Assembly: GCA_029207755.1 (NCBI GenBank)
Contig: JARCOQ010000003.1
Location: 48,094,971-48,158,970, forward strand
Length of the DNA: 64,000 bases
DNA from: Chamaea fasciata
Lineage: Eukaryota; Chordata; Aves; Passeriformes; Sylviidae
Direction of reading: 5' to 3'
Position numbers and translations under genes: made by a program. Below are positions 50,041 to 62,600 of this stretch, piece after piece (the first letter of the stretch is position 1; each line of letters starts with the position of its first letter). The notes below the pieces were generated by a model, which saw nothing but the letters and a program-made list of their open reading frames with translations, was not told where the DNA came from and made no database searches.

Positions 50041-52659
50041 ATTGTTTCTGCACACAGGTAAGAACTTCATGAAGAGCAGAGAAATTTAGCTTGTAGGAGT
50101 GACAACTGTGATAGCAACATACTGCTGTTCATTTAGTTTCACCTCTATCAGTTACATAGCACATATTTCCAAAACAACACAGATATTGCATTATTATGTT
50201 TAACCATCTTCTTTAAGAATATTTTTCTTCTGTCTATAAAGAAAAGTGGGAGGAGAATGGATACTTCAGAGGAAGAGAAATAGAGATTTTCTGAAAATGC
50301 TTACGAAAGATTTTATACCTCAATATGTTCTCCGTAACATGAAGAGGAACAGAGGATGCACTTCACATACTTCCTGACTGAAAAAGGATTTGTTTTTCTT
50401 TAAACAAGTCTCTCTCTCTCAAAAAAAAAAAAACCCCAACGGATTTAATTCTTTTCAGTTGTAACATTAGCTTTTAGGAACTTCCTATTTTCCTCAACTG
50501 TTATTTGACTGGACAAAAGGAAACCAAGTAGATGCATCACGCAGTACAGAAAGAACGAAATATTGCTCTAGAGTCCTCAGTTCAAGAGGCCTGCCTTTGT
50601 TTTTGAACTTCCGAAGAAGGAAGCCAGACGTGCTTGTGCAGCAACGCACTGCTGCAGACACCCTCTCCATCAGCCTGATGTCAGTGCATTCCCTCTGAGA
50701 GATGGGGGCATTAAAGATCAGTCTATCTCACAAAAACCTTTCTGTGGAGGGCAATTGAACATCTGTTTCAATTGCACAGTGGACTAGACAGAACTTGAAG
50801 CTCTTCCAGTTGCTTTTGTTTTTGAGACTGAAGGACCAACCCTGAAAATTTCTGGCAAATAAAGAGAAACAGGAACACTGTATGTTTATATGTCCCTGCA
50901 AACAAGCTGTGGATCATTCATCACTGCTTCCCTTTAATACAGCATGTAAGACTACCAAAGCCATACATTCATTAATTTTGTCTGTAATTGGCTTAATGAG
51001 AAAAATAAAGTGGAGACACTGAAAAATGAGGATCGATGAGCCTGTATGTACCAACTGAAGCAAAAGTAGTGAAGAATTAAATTTGTTATATAAACCTAAA
51101 AAACTCCTAAAAAAAAGAAACCCCAATTCCCCTAAACCCCCTTTCTCTCTAGATAGAAAGGACAGTTGGTAGTATTGGCTCTTGGGCTGATTATATTGCT
51201 TATTACCAGTAGATAGGACATCTCAACACATTCATCTGTACTCTGTCCCTTACACAGATGTCCCTTCCTGTGCTAAAGCCTGGTGAAAGAAAATGTTGTC
51301 TCTGGATGTCAACAGCAGAACAACTATTATCTTCATCTGGGTCAGGATTTCACCAGCTGTCTACCTCTTGACTAAGTAGGCAAGACAAAGTCAACTCTCA
51401 ACTTCAGCTAGCCTTTGGACAAATAAATTTATGTATGGCATTTTGCATAGAGTAAGAGTTACAAAAAAATAATGAGTAAGTGAAGGGGGAACAGAAATCC
51501 AACCCCGACAGACAACTTGCACAGACTCTCCAGTCTTCCCTGCACTGGCTAACACAAATACTGAAGCTGTGCTGAGCCTTAGCTCCAAAACTCAGCCTGG
51601 GGACTCACAGTTCTAGTGCTAATCCCAGCAAACTCCCAGATTGCTTCCAATTAGGAAAAATTATTTTAGTGTGAGAACACAGGATCTAGAAGGCTCAAAT
51701 TTGAGAAAAGCTAAGCATTGCCTCTCTTTAATTGATCAAAAGCAAGGCTTTGCCAGCTGAATGAAGTCTGGTTCTGCATGTACTGAGCCACCCAGGAAAA
51801 AACTTAAACTACAAATACAGCTTTGTAGCATTCCACATTAAAATGTTCTAATTCATCTCCACATTTCACTTTTTTTTTTTCATATGGAGAACACATGGTT
51901 ATCTATTTCAATTTTTAAGAAAATTGAAAAAAATTGGAATAAGTACCTGAAAAGATTAAAAAAATACATTAAACGTCACATAATTTAATAAGTACACCCA
52001 GTAACATAACAGGGTGCTTGCACTACTTCTCACTACAGAAGAGAAACTCAAGGACATCCAGTACCCTGACACAGTACCATAGTTATATATGCTATATCTA
52101 TATTGCACCAATAAAGGAAGTTAAACTAGGAAAAATCAGAGTCCAATATGACAAAAAAAATGTTGTCCTCTTCCCTAAAAGTGAGAAAGGTAGTATGCAT
52201 TGTGTAATTATGATTAGCGTAAATGAGCCAACTTCAAAACATTACTGAAAAAACTTACTTCATCATCTTTTTTTTCCCTGTGAATTTCTTAAAACCAGTT
52301 CTTTTGGCTTGGGCTCCTCACACCCTCTAAACTGGGTACCAGAACTTGGCTGTGACCACTTCTGAAAGTTTTTGGTCACAAAAAAGAAAAATCAAAGAGA
52401 AGGCTCTCACAGTAGGCAGCATAGAACCTGTTGTTTGAAATCAATAGTAGGCATTCCACCAGGTCACAACTCTAGCCGGTAACAGACAGAACACCTATGT
52501 CTCTCTCTCTGTACAGAGTTATTTTATGGCTTTCAGGTCCTCTTGCCTTTGTCAAGAGAGCAGCTGTGCCAGGGTCTTCCAGGACCACAGACAGCTGTTA
52601 TTTAATAGGGACTCTATGCTGGCTAAAGGATGAAGACAAGTGCTATGAGTTATGAGTTG

Positions 52660-52984
52660 GAATGTACAATTCCCTGAAAGGAGGTTGTAGTGTGACGGAG
52701 TTTGGTCTCTTCTGCCAGGTAACAAGCAATAGGACAAGAAGAAGGGGCCTCAAGTTGCACCAGACAAGGTCTAGATTGAACATTATAAAAAACTTCTTCA
52801 CAGAAGCAGCAGACAAGCAGTGGGCTGCCCAGGGAAGCAGCAGATTCACCATCCCTGGGAGTGTTCAAATGGTGTGAGGATGTGGACATGGTTTAGTGAT
52901 GGACTTGGCAATGCGGAGTTTAGAACTAGACCAGGTGATCTTAGAGGTCTTTTCCAACCTTAATGGGTTTATGATTTTAGGTTT
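52660..52984 (+). mobile_element. CR1 LINE, 5'-truncated 3' end
   Basis: The block matches the avian CR1 3' end in the sense direction. It runs from CCTGAAAGGAGGTTGTAG, through GGTCTCTTCTGCCAGGTAAC, GGCCTCAAGTTGCACCAG, AACTTCTTCACAGAAGC, GGGCTGCCCAGGGAAG and CACCATCCCTGGGAGTG, to GACATGGTTTAGTGATGGAC and GATCTTAGAGGTCTTTTCC. It then ends in a decayed form of the terminal octamer array (ATGATTTTAGG). It is cut at the 5' end, which is typical, and keeps only the end of ORF2 and the untranslated tail. Open frames at 52643-52889 on both strands are within it. It is in the opposite orientation to the copy at 30692-31009 and the two overlap over most of their length. Confidence 0.92.
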
Positions 52985-55900
52985 TCCATGGAAAAAATTT
53001 TCCTAGTAAGCGAAGAACCCTGTAGCAATCAGTTTCTTTGTACAACTTCACTACATTTCCTTGGAACAAATGGCTTTGGAGGTGCTTTTACAGGCCAGGA
53101 AGTACTAGAGGTACTGCTGCACTGCCATACATCACAGTGGCAACAATGCATCACTGGAGTGATCAGTCCTGGTTTCAGTGCAGCAGTATAATATATTAAG
53201 TCTGTGTCAAGCAATCCGCTCATGGAGGCAAACATGGGAAACACTCTTGTGTGCCAGGCTGCTTCAGTAGGTAACGGCAGGCAGAAGGAGGAAGGAACCT
53301 GTTTCAGTTACTACTTTAAAAGACATCTGGGGGAAAAATAAAAAAAGTACCTGGCTGATGGGGATATGTTTGTTCTACCCTTAAACTGGAAATGTTCCCG
53401 TTAGACTTACTCCAGAAAACTGGCTGTTTCTTGTTTCATTAGAGTGATCAAGGAGCCCAAAACTCAAAGTGTATTGCTTTCCTGACTCTTAATTTCTCTC
53501 AGATTGCATATTTCCAGTGTGTATATTAAATATAATGGGGGTTTAGATGCTGATGCAAAAGTTATTTTTATGACTGGGTGTTCTGTGAAGTTAATTAGCT
53601 GTATACTGTATCTGGACTCAGATCAGTAAACCTTCCTCACCCTTTTCAAGCAAGACCCTTCAAGTAACTTGTGAAAAGTTACTAAATGGGCCAGATTTTG
53701 TTCCTATCTAATAAATTAAGCAGTTTATGGAAAATTAAATTATCTTTACTAAAAAACCTCTTCTGTCTTCTCAACTGTGTTGTTGCACCTGTGACATTAA
53801 TTATTTCGTTAAAATTGAAATTTTGAAATATAATTCAAAAATTTTTTATGGGTTCATAAAGTCTATTCTCTTTTCAGGTTTGCCTCATTCTTCAAACTAA
53901 GTAATAATCTTGAAAGAGCGACTTGAGTTGCAGCTGAAATACAATTTAATTTACATGTAACTTACATTAACATAACTTATAATTATGTTTTATAATTACC
54001 ACTTGCAACTGAAAATGCCTCTTGCAGAAACTCAATAGTAATAATTTGTCAGCAATATTTTCTTTGTAATTAAAAGTGATTTGGTTAAAAAAAAAAATCA
54101 TCCTGCTAGCTAGACATGCCTTGCAGACAGTGTACAAAATTATATCATCTGCTGCACAGTAATTTAACTCACACCATTTTACACTGAGATTTCTGCTTTT
54201 GAGGTTTCTCGCCATTTAATTTCCCTGATTTCTGAGATGGCTGTGTACAAAAGCAGACTATGGACAGTGTGTCCTGGGTTTTGGTGGTGGTGTTTCTAAC
54301 CAGCACACTCAGACATATCAGCCCTAACTCAACAGAACTACTTGGAAATGATCATTTGTTCCATAGCTGGGATGATTAAAATGAAGGAGGGGGAAACAAA
54401 CAACAAACCCAAAGTAGCAAGCATTTTCTGCTAATGATTCCTTTCTTCTGTTACCTCTTCAAGCCCCAGCTAGCAATAAACTCCAAAGCTGGCAGGCACT
54501 GGAGAATACTTCCTTCATCTTTCAGATGTTCACAGCCTTCCTAAAGGACATATTAGTGCCAAATCAAGAGGGAAGCAGGATTCACTTTGAGTACTGAAAT
54601 CCCTGCTGGGAAGAGGCTGAAAATATTTTCACATTTCTGCATAAACAGGTGTAAGTGACAAAAAAAGTTAAATATATTCTGTCTCCTTCCCTTTCAAGCT
54701 CAAAGCTTATTTCCTGCAATTCAACAACAGTCATAAACCAATGATTTAACCATTAAATAACTTCAGAATTATAGGGAGAGGAGACAAAAACATCATTGTT
54801 AAAGCAAACTATCAAGTGCTAACATTGCAATGTCATTCAATACCAGAATGTGTTTGTATGGGAAGTTTATATGGCAAACAAGGTGGGACTGTGACTCCCT
54901 AAAGTGCCTTTAGTTTTTATCTCCAGAGTGCCTCCAAAAGGGTGTCTTTGAACTCTTTTCCCAAAAAGCAGCTCCCACATTTTGAGAGATTGCTTCAGCT
55001 TATACAAGGTTAGGAGAGTTCCCTTATTTTCCATTTGTCTCTGAACACTTTCAGTCCTTTGCTTTGTAAGGGTGAAAAGTTTTTCTTAGTAATCCAAGTA
55101 AAACACTCGAACTGTAAGTTATTGCCTCAGAAATACCATTCATTTAGAGAGAGGAATCTTGTTTCAGAAGCAGTTTAGCATTTTAGAAAGAGAAAAATGG
55201 TACCGTCATGCATCAGGAAAGCTCAGATGTGTTTAAAGAAACCAGGCATGTCAACATTGGTAGATATCTTACATTCAGCAAATTACAATTGTTTGCCAGT
55301 TGATAAGGCTGACAACAAAATGCAGCTTATAAGGAAATCTGTTGTGGATTATACATTGAGAGCAGTGGGTTACACTGGTTTTGCACAAATCAAAGTTAAA
55401 AAAATGGTATAGCATTGCCCCACACCTGAGCAAATAGTATCACTTGGACAGCAAATGAAAGAAGTAGAGGTCTTTTGCCCTACCTGCATAGATTAATCCT
55501 ATCAGAGGATTGCTGAAGTCCTAATCCTTCAACTACACTTCTCATTTTATGCACTCATCATAAAGCCATTTATGAGCTAGATATTTGGCCAATGAAAAAA
55601 CAAAGCCTGCCCCACAGGACAATCTGTCACATGCAAAGGAGGCAGCCTCCATGCATGGGAGGGCTCACGAGTTGAAAAAACTTTCCTCTCTGCATCAGCT
55701 ACATATGTCCGAACCAACTTGCCTAGACTTGTTTCAGAGAAAAAGGTTCAGGCAAAATAAATCCTATTTCACCATATGTAATGCATATAAATGAGCAGGC
55801 AATTTTAACCTCACTAAAAGTCTTACTCGAGAAGCTGAAAATGGTATTGCAGTTTCTCACTGGTCTATCAACAGCTGCAAGCCATTAAGGCATGCAACAC

Positions 55901-58133
55901 AAAATTAAACAACCTTCACTGAAAACTAAACTATTACTAGCAATAGCACTTATGCTGGTGTTAAAATTAGAACCCAAAAGAAACGTTAAGTTATGATTCT
56001 ACCACTACTGAAAGAGATCAGAAAGTCCTTGTAAATCAAAATCTGATCAAGGAAAAGAAAATATGACAATGATTCCAAAGTTTCCTAGGAATGTCTACAG
56101 ACTGTATTATATAATACTGTGTATGCACATGGAAATGCTGGTCATATTGTGTCAAGACGTATTTACAGGGAACAATCATATTCCTTCTTCTTGGATGACA
56201 GCAGTAGCTGGAGGGGCTCAGGCATATTTGCTTTGGTTTGGCACTGCTTTCAGAGGGGTGCCCGCAGCGGGTGTCCTCTGCATGACACCCTGCCTACTAT
56301 TCTGGTCACGGCACAACACGGCCTTAAAAGCTGGATCAAACGCTAAAAGAGAACTTTCAACACTGAGTGTAAGAGACAAGATTGCTGGATAAAATTGAGC
56401 TAAAATGCCTCAACCTTATCACAACCAGATTGTCTTTTGACCTTCCTCAGATTAAGCCTTTCAACAGAATCTGAATTTACAAAAAAAAGGAAAAAAAGTG
56501 GGTTTTGTTAAGTGAACCTTCTTCGATTTGTTTTGTGATGCATTCTGACCACTTCTGGTGCACAGACAGGCCTAAAGTTCACTGCAGTGGGCCAGTAGGA
56601 TCAAAGCATTAGATGTAAAACCTGTCATCACCAGGAAGGCAGCAGCATGTGTTCCTTTATCCATCTCATTACTAGGCATTTTACTCATCTTTCCCAGGAA
56701 GACAAGGATAAATGTATAGTACACAAGGATGTGTCCACAAATCAATTGGACTCATAGCATCAGGAAGGCAGACATACAGTGAGAGAGTTTAAATTGCTTT
56801 TATTAATAACATTTAAAACTAATGTGCAACTCTGCTAGTGTTTTAATCAGCCTTAAAAATGTAATTGCACAGAACCCTCATGGTTCAAATTATGTCCATA
56901 TTTCAGGATGCCCACATGCAGAGAGCTGCTAGCAGCAGATAATACTGCTTATGTTTCTTAGTAACTGATAAAAATTGTTAATTTATAAGAAGAAAGCCTT
57001 TCTGAGTCACCTTAGCTTTATGTTAAGATCCCTGTAAAGATATGCTCCAAGATATGCCATATGCAACCAAAAGAAATAAAACACAGGTTAGACCTCTACT
57101 CTTCCTTATTGCCTGTTTTAGAATAAGAAAATCAAATAATTTCAAAGTAAATAATGCAGTTAGGGATCAATACAATTTCTTGTATATTTTTAAATTTTCA
57201 TACTTATCTTTTCCCTTCTACTAAAGGCCTGCTTGGTGCTTAGCAACTATGAGCTATCTGAACTGTTCACTACAGTCATTGCAACCCAGTGAGAGAGATT
57301 TACAGAAAAAAAATGTAAAAGGCTATGGAACAAGCACATTGGGAACTCTACTATGTGAAGTCATAAAAATGATCCAGAATTAGCCAGTTCATCCCATATG
57401 CTGCTAGGGATTCAGAACACAACACAATTTCCCTTTCATTATTGTGTATGTATATTTCATATATACATAGAGTACATGTGCATGCATATATGGGTATGTA
57501 TATATGTTGGGGTTTTTTTTACATTGTTCCATGACCACATGAAGGGTCTAAGTGGGGGCATAGCTGTAGCTTATATCTAGAATAACCTTCCAGGTAAGTG
57601 AACAATGAATCCCTGACCCAATCACTCGGAGCTGAATAAATGAAAAAACTTTTCTTCCTCACAGCAGAAAAATGATTTTGCAGAAAGCCAGAACTCTTCG
57701 CAAAATTAAAGAAAACCTTGGTAAAGACAAGAATTACATCCACACACTCAAAGCTGTGTAAAGCCACAATATTGAAAACATGGGGGCAATAAATATAATC
57801 TACTTAAAAATCCTCGGGAAAGGGAGCAAAAAGAGTTCAATATTGCTACCTAATACTTCAACAGAGGCAGCCCTTAGAAAGCAGAGATGTGTATCCAAAT
57901 GAAAAGAATAAAAAAGATCATAAACTCCTATAGACTAGAACCTAAACACACAGTGAGGCACACATAAATGTTTCAAAGCACAATTGATAAAATAATACAT
58001 CCATAGAGACATAGATTGATTGCAAAGTCAATTGATAATAATGTAAGAGCAGAAATGTATGAACAGAAGATGTCATTTCTTGCACCGCTTTTTACTCTAG
58101 GAGAAGCTGGGAAGATTCCCATGTTCCTAGAAC
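52985..58133. other. AT-rich non-coding stretch, no gene recognised
   Basis: The sequence at 53510-53860 is AT-rich with many TAAT/ATTA cores and may be a conserved non-coding element. The segment 56150-56350 holds about six CpGs and is richer in G and C than its surroundings. Its origin is unknown. An imperfect (TATG)n-like tract with inverted arms lies at 57445-57506. Confidence 0.7.
57458..57506. repeat. TA/TG-rich tract with inverted arms
   Basis: CATATATAC (57458-57466) pairs with GTATATATG (57498-57506) across a 31-base spacer of similar composition. Microsatellite-like sequence. Confidence 0.6.
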
Positions 58134-58175
58134 AAAAAAAAAAAAAAAAAAAGTGGGGGTCTTTTGAGGGAGTTC

Positions 58176-58205
<30 letters not shown>
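58134..58205. repeat. poly-A / poly-T inverted repeat
   Basis: A run of 19 A (58134-58152) is followed by 25 mixed bases and a run of 28 T (58178-58205). The two runs can pair over 19 bp, giving a long AT-only stem with a G-rich loop. Confidence 0.9.
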
Positions 58206-58208
<3 letters not shown>

Positions 58209-58229
58209 GAGTGACTCAGAGGAGCTGTC

Positions 58230-59620
58230 TGAAATGGAACTGTAGAATAAGTTATGAAACAAATTCACAAAATGAACTTAACAAATTGCCAAGTCCAGAT
58301 GGTATTCACCCAGGAGCTTTAAAGGAACTCAAGGATGAAATAACTGAATTACCAAGGATAGTGTGCAGCCTCTCATTGCACCAGTATCAGAGGACCACAA
58401 AAAATGTGATGTTATTTTTTAACAAACAGTTTCAAGGGAACTTCAGGCTTCTTGACCTGTAGTGGGCAAACAAATAGCAAACTTAAAGAAAACAAAACAA
58501 AAAAACCCCCAAAAAACAAAAAAACAACAACAAAAAAAACCAACCAAACCCCCCCCCCCCCACAAAACCAAAAAAACAAACCAACACAGAAATAATAGGC
58601 ATCTGAAAGATCAACTTCAGGAGTCAATAGGGCTTTGAAGAAAAATTATGCCTTGCAAAACTATATTTGGAAGGGGGCAAGAAACTGTAGATAAGCCTCA
58701 TAAAGCTGAAAATAACTACTTTGATTTCCAAAATGATATCTGACTGACGTGGTAAAAACAAGCAAGTAAAGCATAAAGGAGGGATGTGCTAACAGGCAGA
58801 TAATCAATTGAAAGTAGAAATAGAAGCTGGAAGTTAATGGTCATTTCTTGCTGACTAATCATTCTACCTGAATTTGTGCTAATTCCCACCCTGGTGAAGT
58901 ACCTGAGAGAGGGTGAGAAATGGAATGAGAAAGTTTTCTTACTTTGTTAATGTTAAGTTATTAAGAATGAGGGCCAACAGAAAAACTGCAGGTCCAAAGA
59001 GCTGAGTGGACATTAAAGGAGTCAAGGAAATTCAGTGTTGGTGATAATAAAGGATGCATGGAAAACAAAGCACAATTCCAGCTTCACATATAAATGGTGG
59101 TCCTTACCATTTTGCTGACCATTACCACACACAAGTGGTAACTTGAGACTATGACAGAAATAGGAACATAGGGTCTATCTATATAAATGTAATAGGAAGC
59201 TCCATGAACACACCAGCTCAATTATTTGAAGGGCTTAAAAACTTAAAGTGTAGGCACTATTGGGTGATAAACAGAGAAAAAGAAATTACCTACATGATGC
59301 CATGGCTCATTTGGTTCATGAGTTTTACGAGATCATGAATGAAATCTCTGCATCTCTTGTGGGAGTCTGGAACAGATTCAGAGGTGGAAAGCAGCAAAGA
59401 TCATGAACATGAGGATTGGACAGCTCAGCCACAAAGAGATGAAAAAAGCAGGTTAAGGTAGAGGTGTACAATATCATGATGTTCATGAATGGGTTAAAAA
59501 GACATCACTAGTTTGCCTTCTTTGTCAATAAAATAAATGAAGCATTAAAGAAAGCCATTTGAGCCAGGTTGCAAGCAAACAAAAGGATAAAAGTTTATTT
59601 TACAACATTCCTAAAGACAA
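58230..59620 (+). mobile_element. Old, decayed LINE of the CR1 clade (reverse transcriptase and tail)
   Basis: At 58284-58340 the plus-strand frame encodes LPSPDGIHPGALKELKDEI. This matches the conserved PGPDGI(H/P) motif and following helix at the start of the reverse-transcriptase domain in CR1-clade LINEs. Further on, 58645-58770 (ATTATGCCTTGCAAAACTA then AACTGTAGATAA) resembles a later part of such elements. The segment 59388-59495 (GGAAAGCAGCAAAGATCATG, then GAGGTGTACAATATCATGA) resembles the late ORF2 region, and AAACAAAAGGATAAAAGTTT at 59575 continues it. The reading frame is broken many times. An A/C-rich block (58487-58588) interrupts it. I recognise it as an older relative of the fresher CR1 copies in this window, perhaps CR1-L3-like, but cannot fix the subfamily. 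Boundaries are approximate. Confidence 0.6.
58487..58588. repeat. A/C-rich low-complexity block with a C-run
   Basis: About 100 bases of A and C, including AAAACCCCC, CAACAACAA, CCAACCAAA and a run of about 14 C across 58549-58561. It lies inside the decayed LINE and separates the reverse-transcriptase motif from its continuation. The Gly/Val/Phe-rich minus-strand frame over it is an artefact. Confidence 0.9.
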
Positions 59621-62600
59621 TAATAGTTGTACCAGGAAGAATATTCAGGGTTACCCGTGTTCCTACTGTTTTCACTCTCCCACATGCCTCCATTTGTGGC
59701 CACTATAGTAGCTAGGATAGTAAACCAATCCCTGAGTCTGACCTGTAGTCTTTTTTCTACTGTTGTATTAAGATGCATGGCACCTCACTTGCAGATTAAT
59801 TCAGATACATCTGAACTACAGATCTAGAAGAGCAGCTTATCTGGATTTCAGAATAAATACAGTTTACCACAACCAACAGCTTGTCAAGGATAAGGCATCA
59901 TGAACTTGAATACCATCTCTACAAAACCAGGCATGTAACAGATGAAGAGATTTTAAAAGGAGAGGAAACTCTTGTAATTATTTCACTTCAGTTTCCTCTT
60001 GGCAATTGACAATCAGATTTTCGGTTGCTAAATATCAGTAGAGCTTCTGTCATTTCACTGCAGCTCCCCAGGAACACCCAGCAAAGGATTTTAGAAAGCA
60101 AATATCAGTGCTCTCTTGTCCTTGTTAATTACATAATCATTGAGACTGTTCCTAGGAATGGGGAAGTGATGGTCTATATTGTTGTTACCACTGTCCTACC
60201 AAATAGCACCATACAAAACCTCACAGAGCACAATTCTAAACTCATTCTAAATTCAAGCACAACTCTAAATTCTAAGATGTTCCAGGGATCCTTGCCAGGC
60301 CAGTTTGCACACAGACAGGCTAGTCTGAGATCAAAGGAGAAGACAGGAGTTCTCCACCAAAGAAAAGTGTGAGTGGAGGGAAGAGAAGGGAAATGGATGT
60401 GGAAAGGAGAAAGTTAATACTCCTTCATGCCACAAATCTGTACTCAGATTTCCATCCCACAGATTTTTCTCTTAGCTTCCTGCCTCAGTATCCTGGCAAG
60501 CCCTGTTGCTTAAACACTTTGGTCTTTCTCTTCAACTGGTTTAAGGGCAGAAGCCCTTTCCCACATGTAATGCTCCTCTTGAAATCCTCCTCTTTTCCAC
60601 GTTACTTCATAATCTGCAGCCTCCGCAGGGGAGCCAATCTCCCCAGGGGAGATACAGCTATGGGTACATGAAAAAAGACCAATTTTTTTTCTCATTGGTG
60701 TTATCTGTGTAAATGCTAGAAAAGCTGGCAAATTTCAGGAATATTCCAGTATTTATAGACATGAAGTACTAGGTAACCATGTTCCTAGGATGAATATCTA
60801 TTCATTTAACAATGTTTTCAATTTCCTACTGCCCCTTGCACTTGAGGTAGCATGTATAGAACTCAAGAGTAACCTATATAGATGGATGGAGCCTACTCCT
60901 CTATCCAAATGAGTGTATTTCTGTCTTGCCCTTGTCTGTAACTTATAAAGGGGAAAAAGTTTAAACTGAGACAGTGCTACGTAACACGCGTGCTGTGTGT
61001 CCAAAGCTTGTGTGGCCTGGGAAGGGCTGAATGCACATCTCCCACCCCCTTCAGGAGACAGCTGTGAACAGTAAGTCACTGGTATATAGTAAAAAGACAA
61101 GAGATCACCAGTCTCAGCACTCTGAAGTGCATTTCCTCTCATTAGAGTTGAGCATTACAGGATCTAATGATTCAAAGGAGCTGTCTAGTATTCCTGGCAC
61201 CCTCCACAACCCCTTAGAAATCCCATTCATGGAATGCGTGACTCCTTCAAGGCCAGTGAGAACCTGGGGGTGAGTGAAGGTGTGTTTTGGTTTTGGTGAC
61301 AGATTTGACCCAACTGAAATCCCGACTGTGATGAAGACAGAAGTCTTTATGGTATTAATATTTCTGTTGGCTACTTTGCAATGAAACAATAACATAGGTA
61401 CTTCCATAAATAGAAGAAAGGGCAGCAAAATGGGTTCAGTCCAAGCTAATCAAGTAACTTCAGGAATAACACCACACACTGCCAACTCAACACTAAACAG
61501 CTGAAGGAAAAAAGTACATCTGGTCTCCAGATACAAACTGAGACAAAAGCCATCCCAATAAAACAAATAACCAGTTTAGATTCTGTGTGAAGATGCTACA
61601 ATTCTTTCTTATCTCCTTAGTGGATGCTAGAATTCTTTCCCTTGTTTCTGACACTGTTATCTTGGTGCCTATTCAAGCCACTTGGGCACTGACTCAATAC
61701 AAGCTCAGCTGAGATTCTTTCCAGTTCTCGTGTTCTCTCCTCTTAGGAAACTCCATCCAATTAACATAACTCAGTTTACGAGCATATGAGGCTACTATGA
61801 GCACTGAGGTTTCTGTAATTCTTACCTGATTTAGTCTGGCATTTATTCGTTTATGATGAAAGGCCCTTTTACACAGCACTTGAATACAAATATTCTAGCT
61901 AAGTCACAGAAAACCCACACTTTTTGAGGTAGCTCAGAAATAGTACGAATTACTGGCTTACTCCTAAATGATAGCACTATAGGCACTTGAACAAGTGACA
62001 CTAGCCCAAGTAAAAGTGGTTTATCCACTTCCAACATATGTCAATATATACAAATAATATAATTCCACCTGTAGGCAAGACCTCACTCCAGCTGCTTGTT
62101 CCAATACCATGAGCAATCTGCTCTGAGCAAATCCATTCCCTCCCTCTTCCCTGCAGCACAGAAGAGCACCAAGAGCTGTCAAAGGCTGTGGGTCCATATC
62201 TAAAACTCCCATCACGATAGCAAGACAGCCCCACAAAGCCTCTTCCTAACCTTGTGTGCAGGGAATCCATTAATTTTCTGCCAGAGGTACTGCTTTACAC
62301 ATACCTGAGTATGCACCTTGGATTATTCTGTTTATTTGTTTTCTCTCCCTACTTTCAGACCTGAAGAATACACTTCAGGCAATGTCTTCCCATTCCAGAG
62401 ACAGTCTGACCAATATCAGGGCAGTCTTTACACCCTATTCTGCATCTTCTATTCTCAAATAGAAAGGAGACCTTTTTGTAGATGCAGTTTTTCAGTGGGG
62501 AAAAACATTATATCCATCATCACAAGTGTCAAATAAATAATTTTTCTGTCAGTTTGGTTACGTTAAGTAGAAATGCTGAAATGGAACAGATTCAAATAGA

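Larger units (their letters stand above)
42640..52659. other. AT-rich non-coding stretch, no gene recognised
   Basis: Visible features are an A/C-rich block (44677-44766), a purine-rich tract (47686-47750), a C-run of 23 (47873-47895) and a short palindrome with 9-bp arms at 50022-50040. A strong minus-strand donor-like CAG/GTGAGT lies at about 48612, but no convincing exon precedes it. I saw no LINE, LTR, tRNA or conserved domain. Confidence 0.7.

Noticed and set aside
60025..60372. 115-codon plus-strand open frame
   Set aside because: Some Asn-X-Ser/Thr sites and hydrophobic stretches, but no family resemblance and no clean exon edges.
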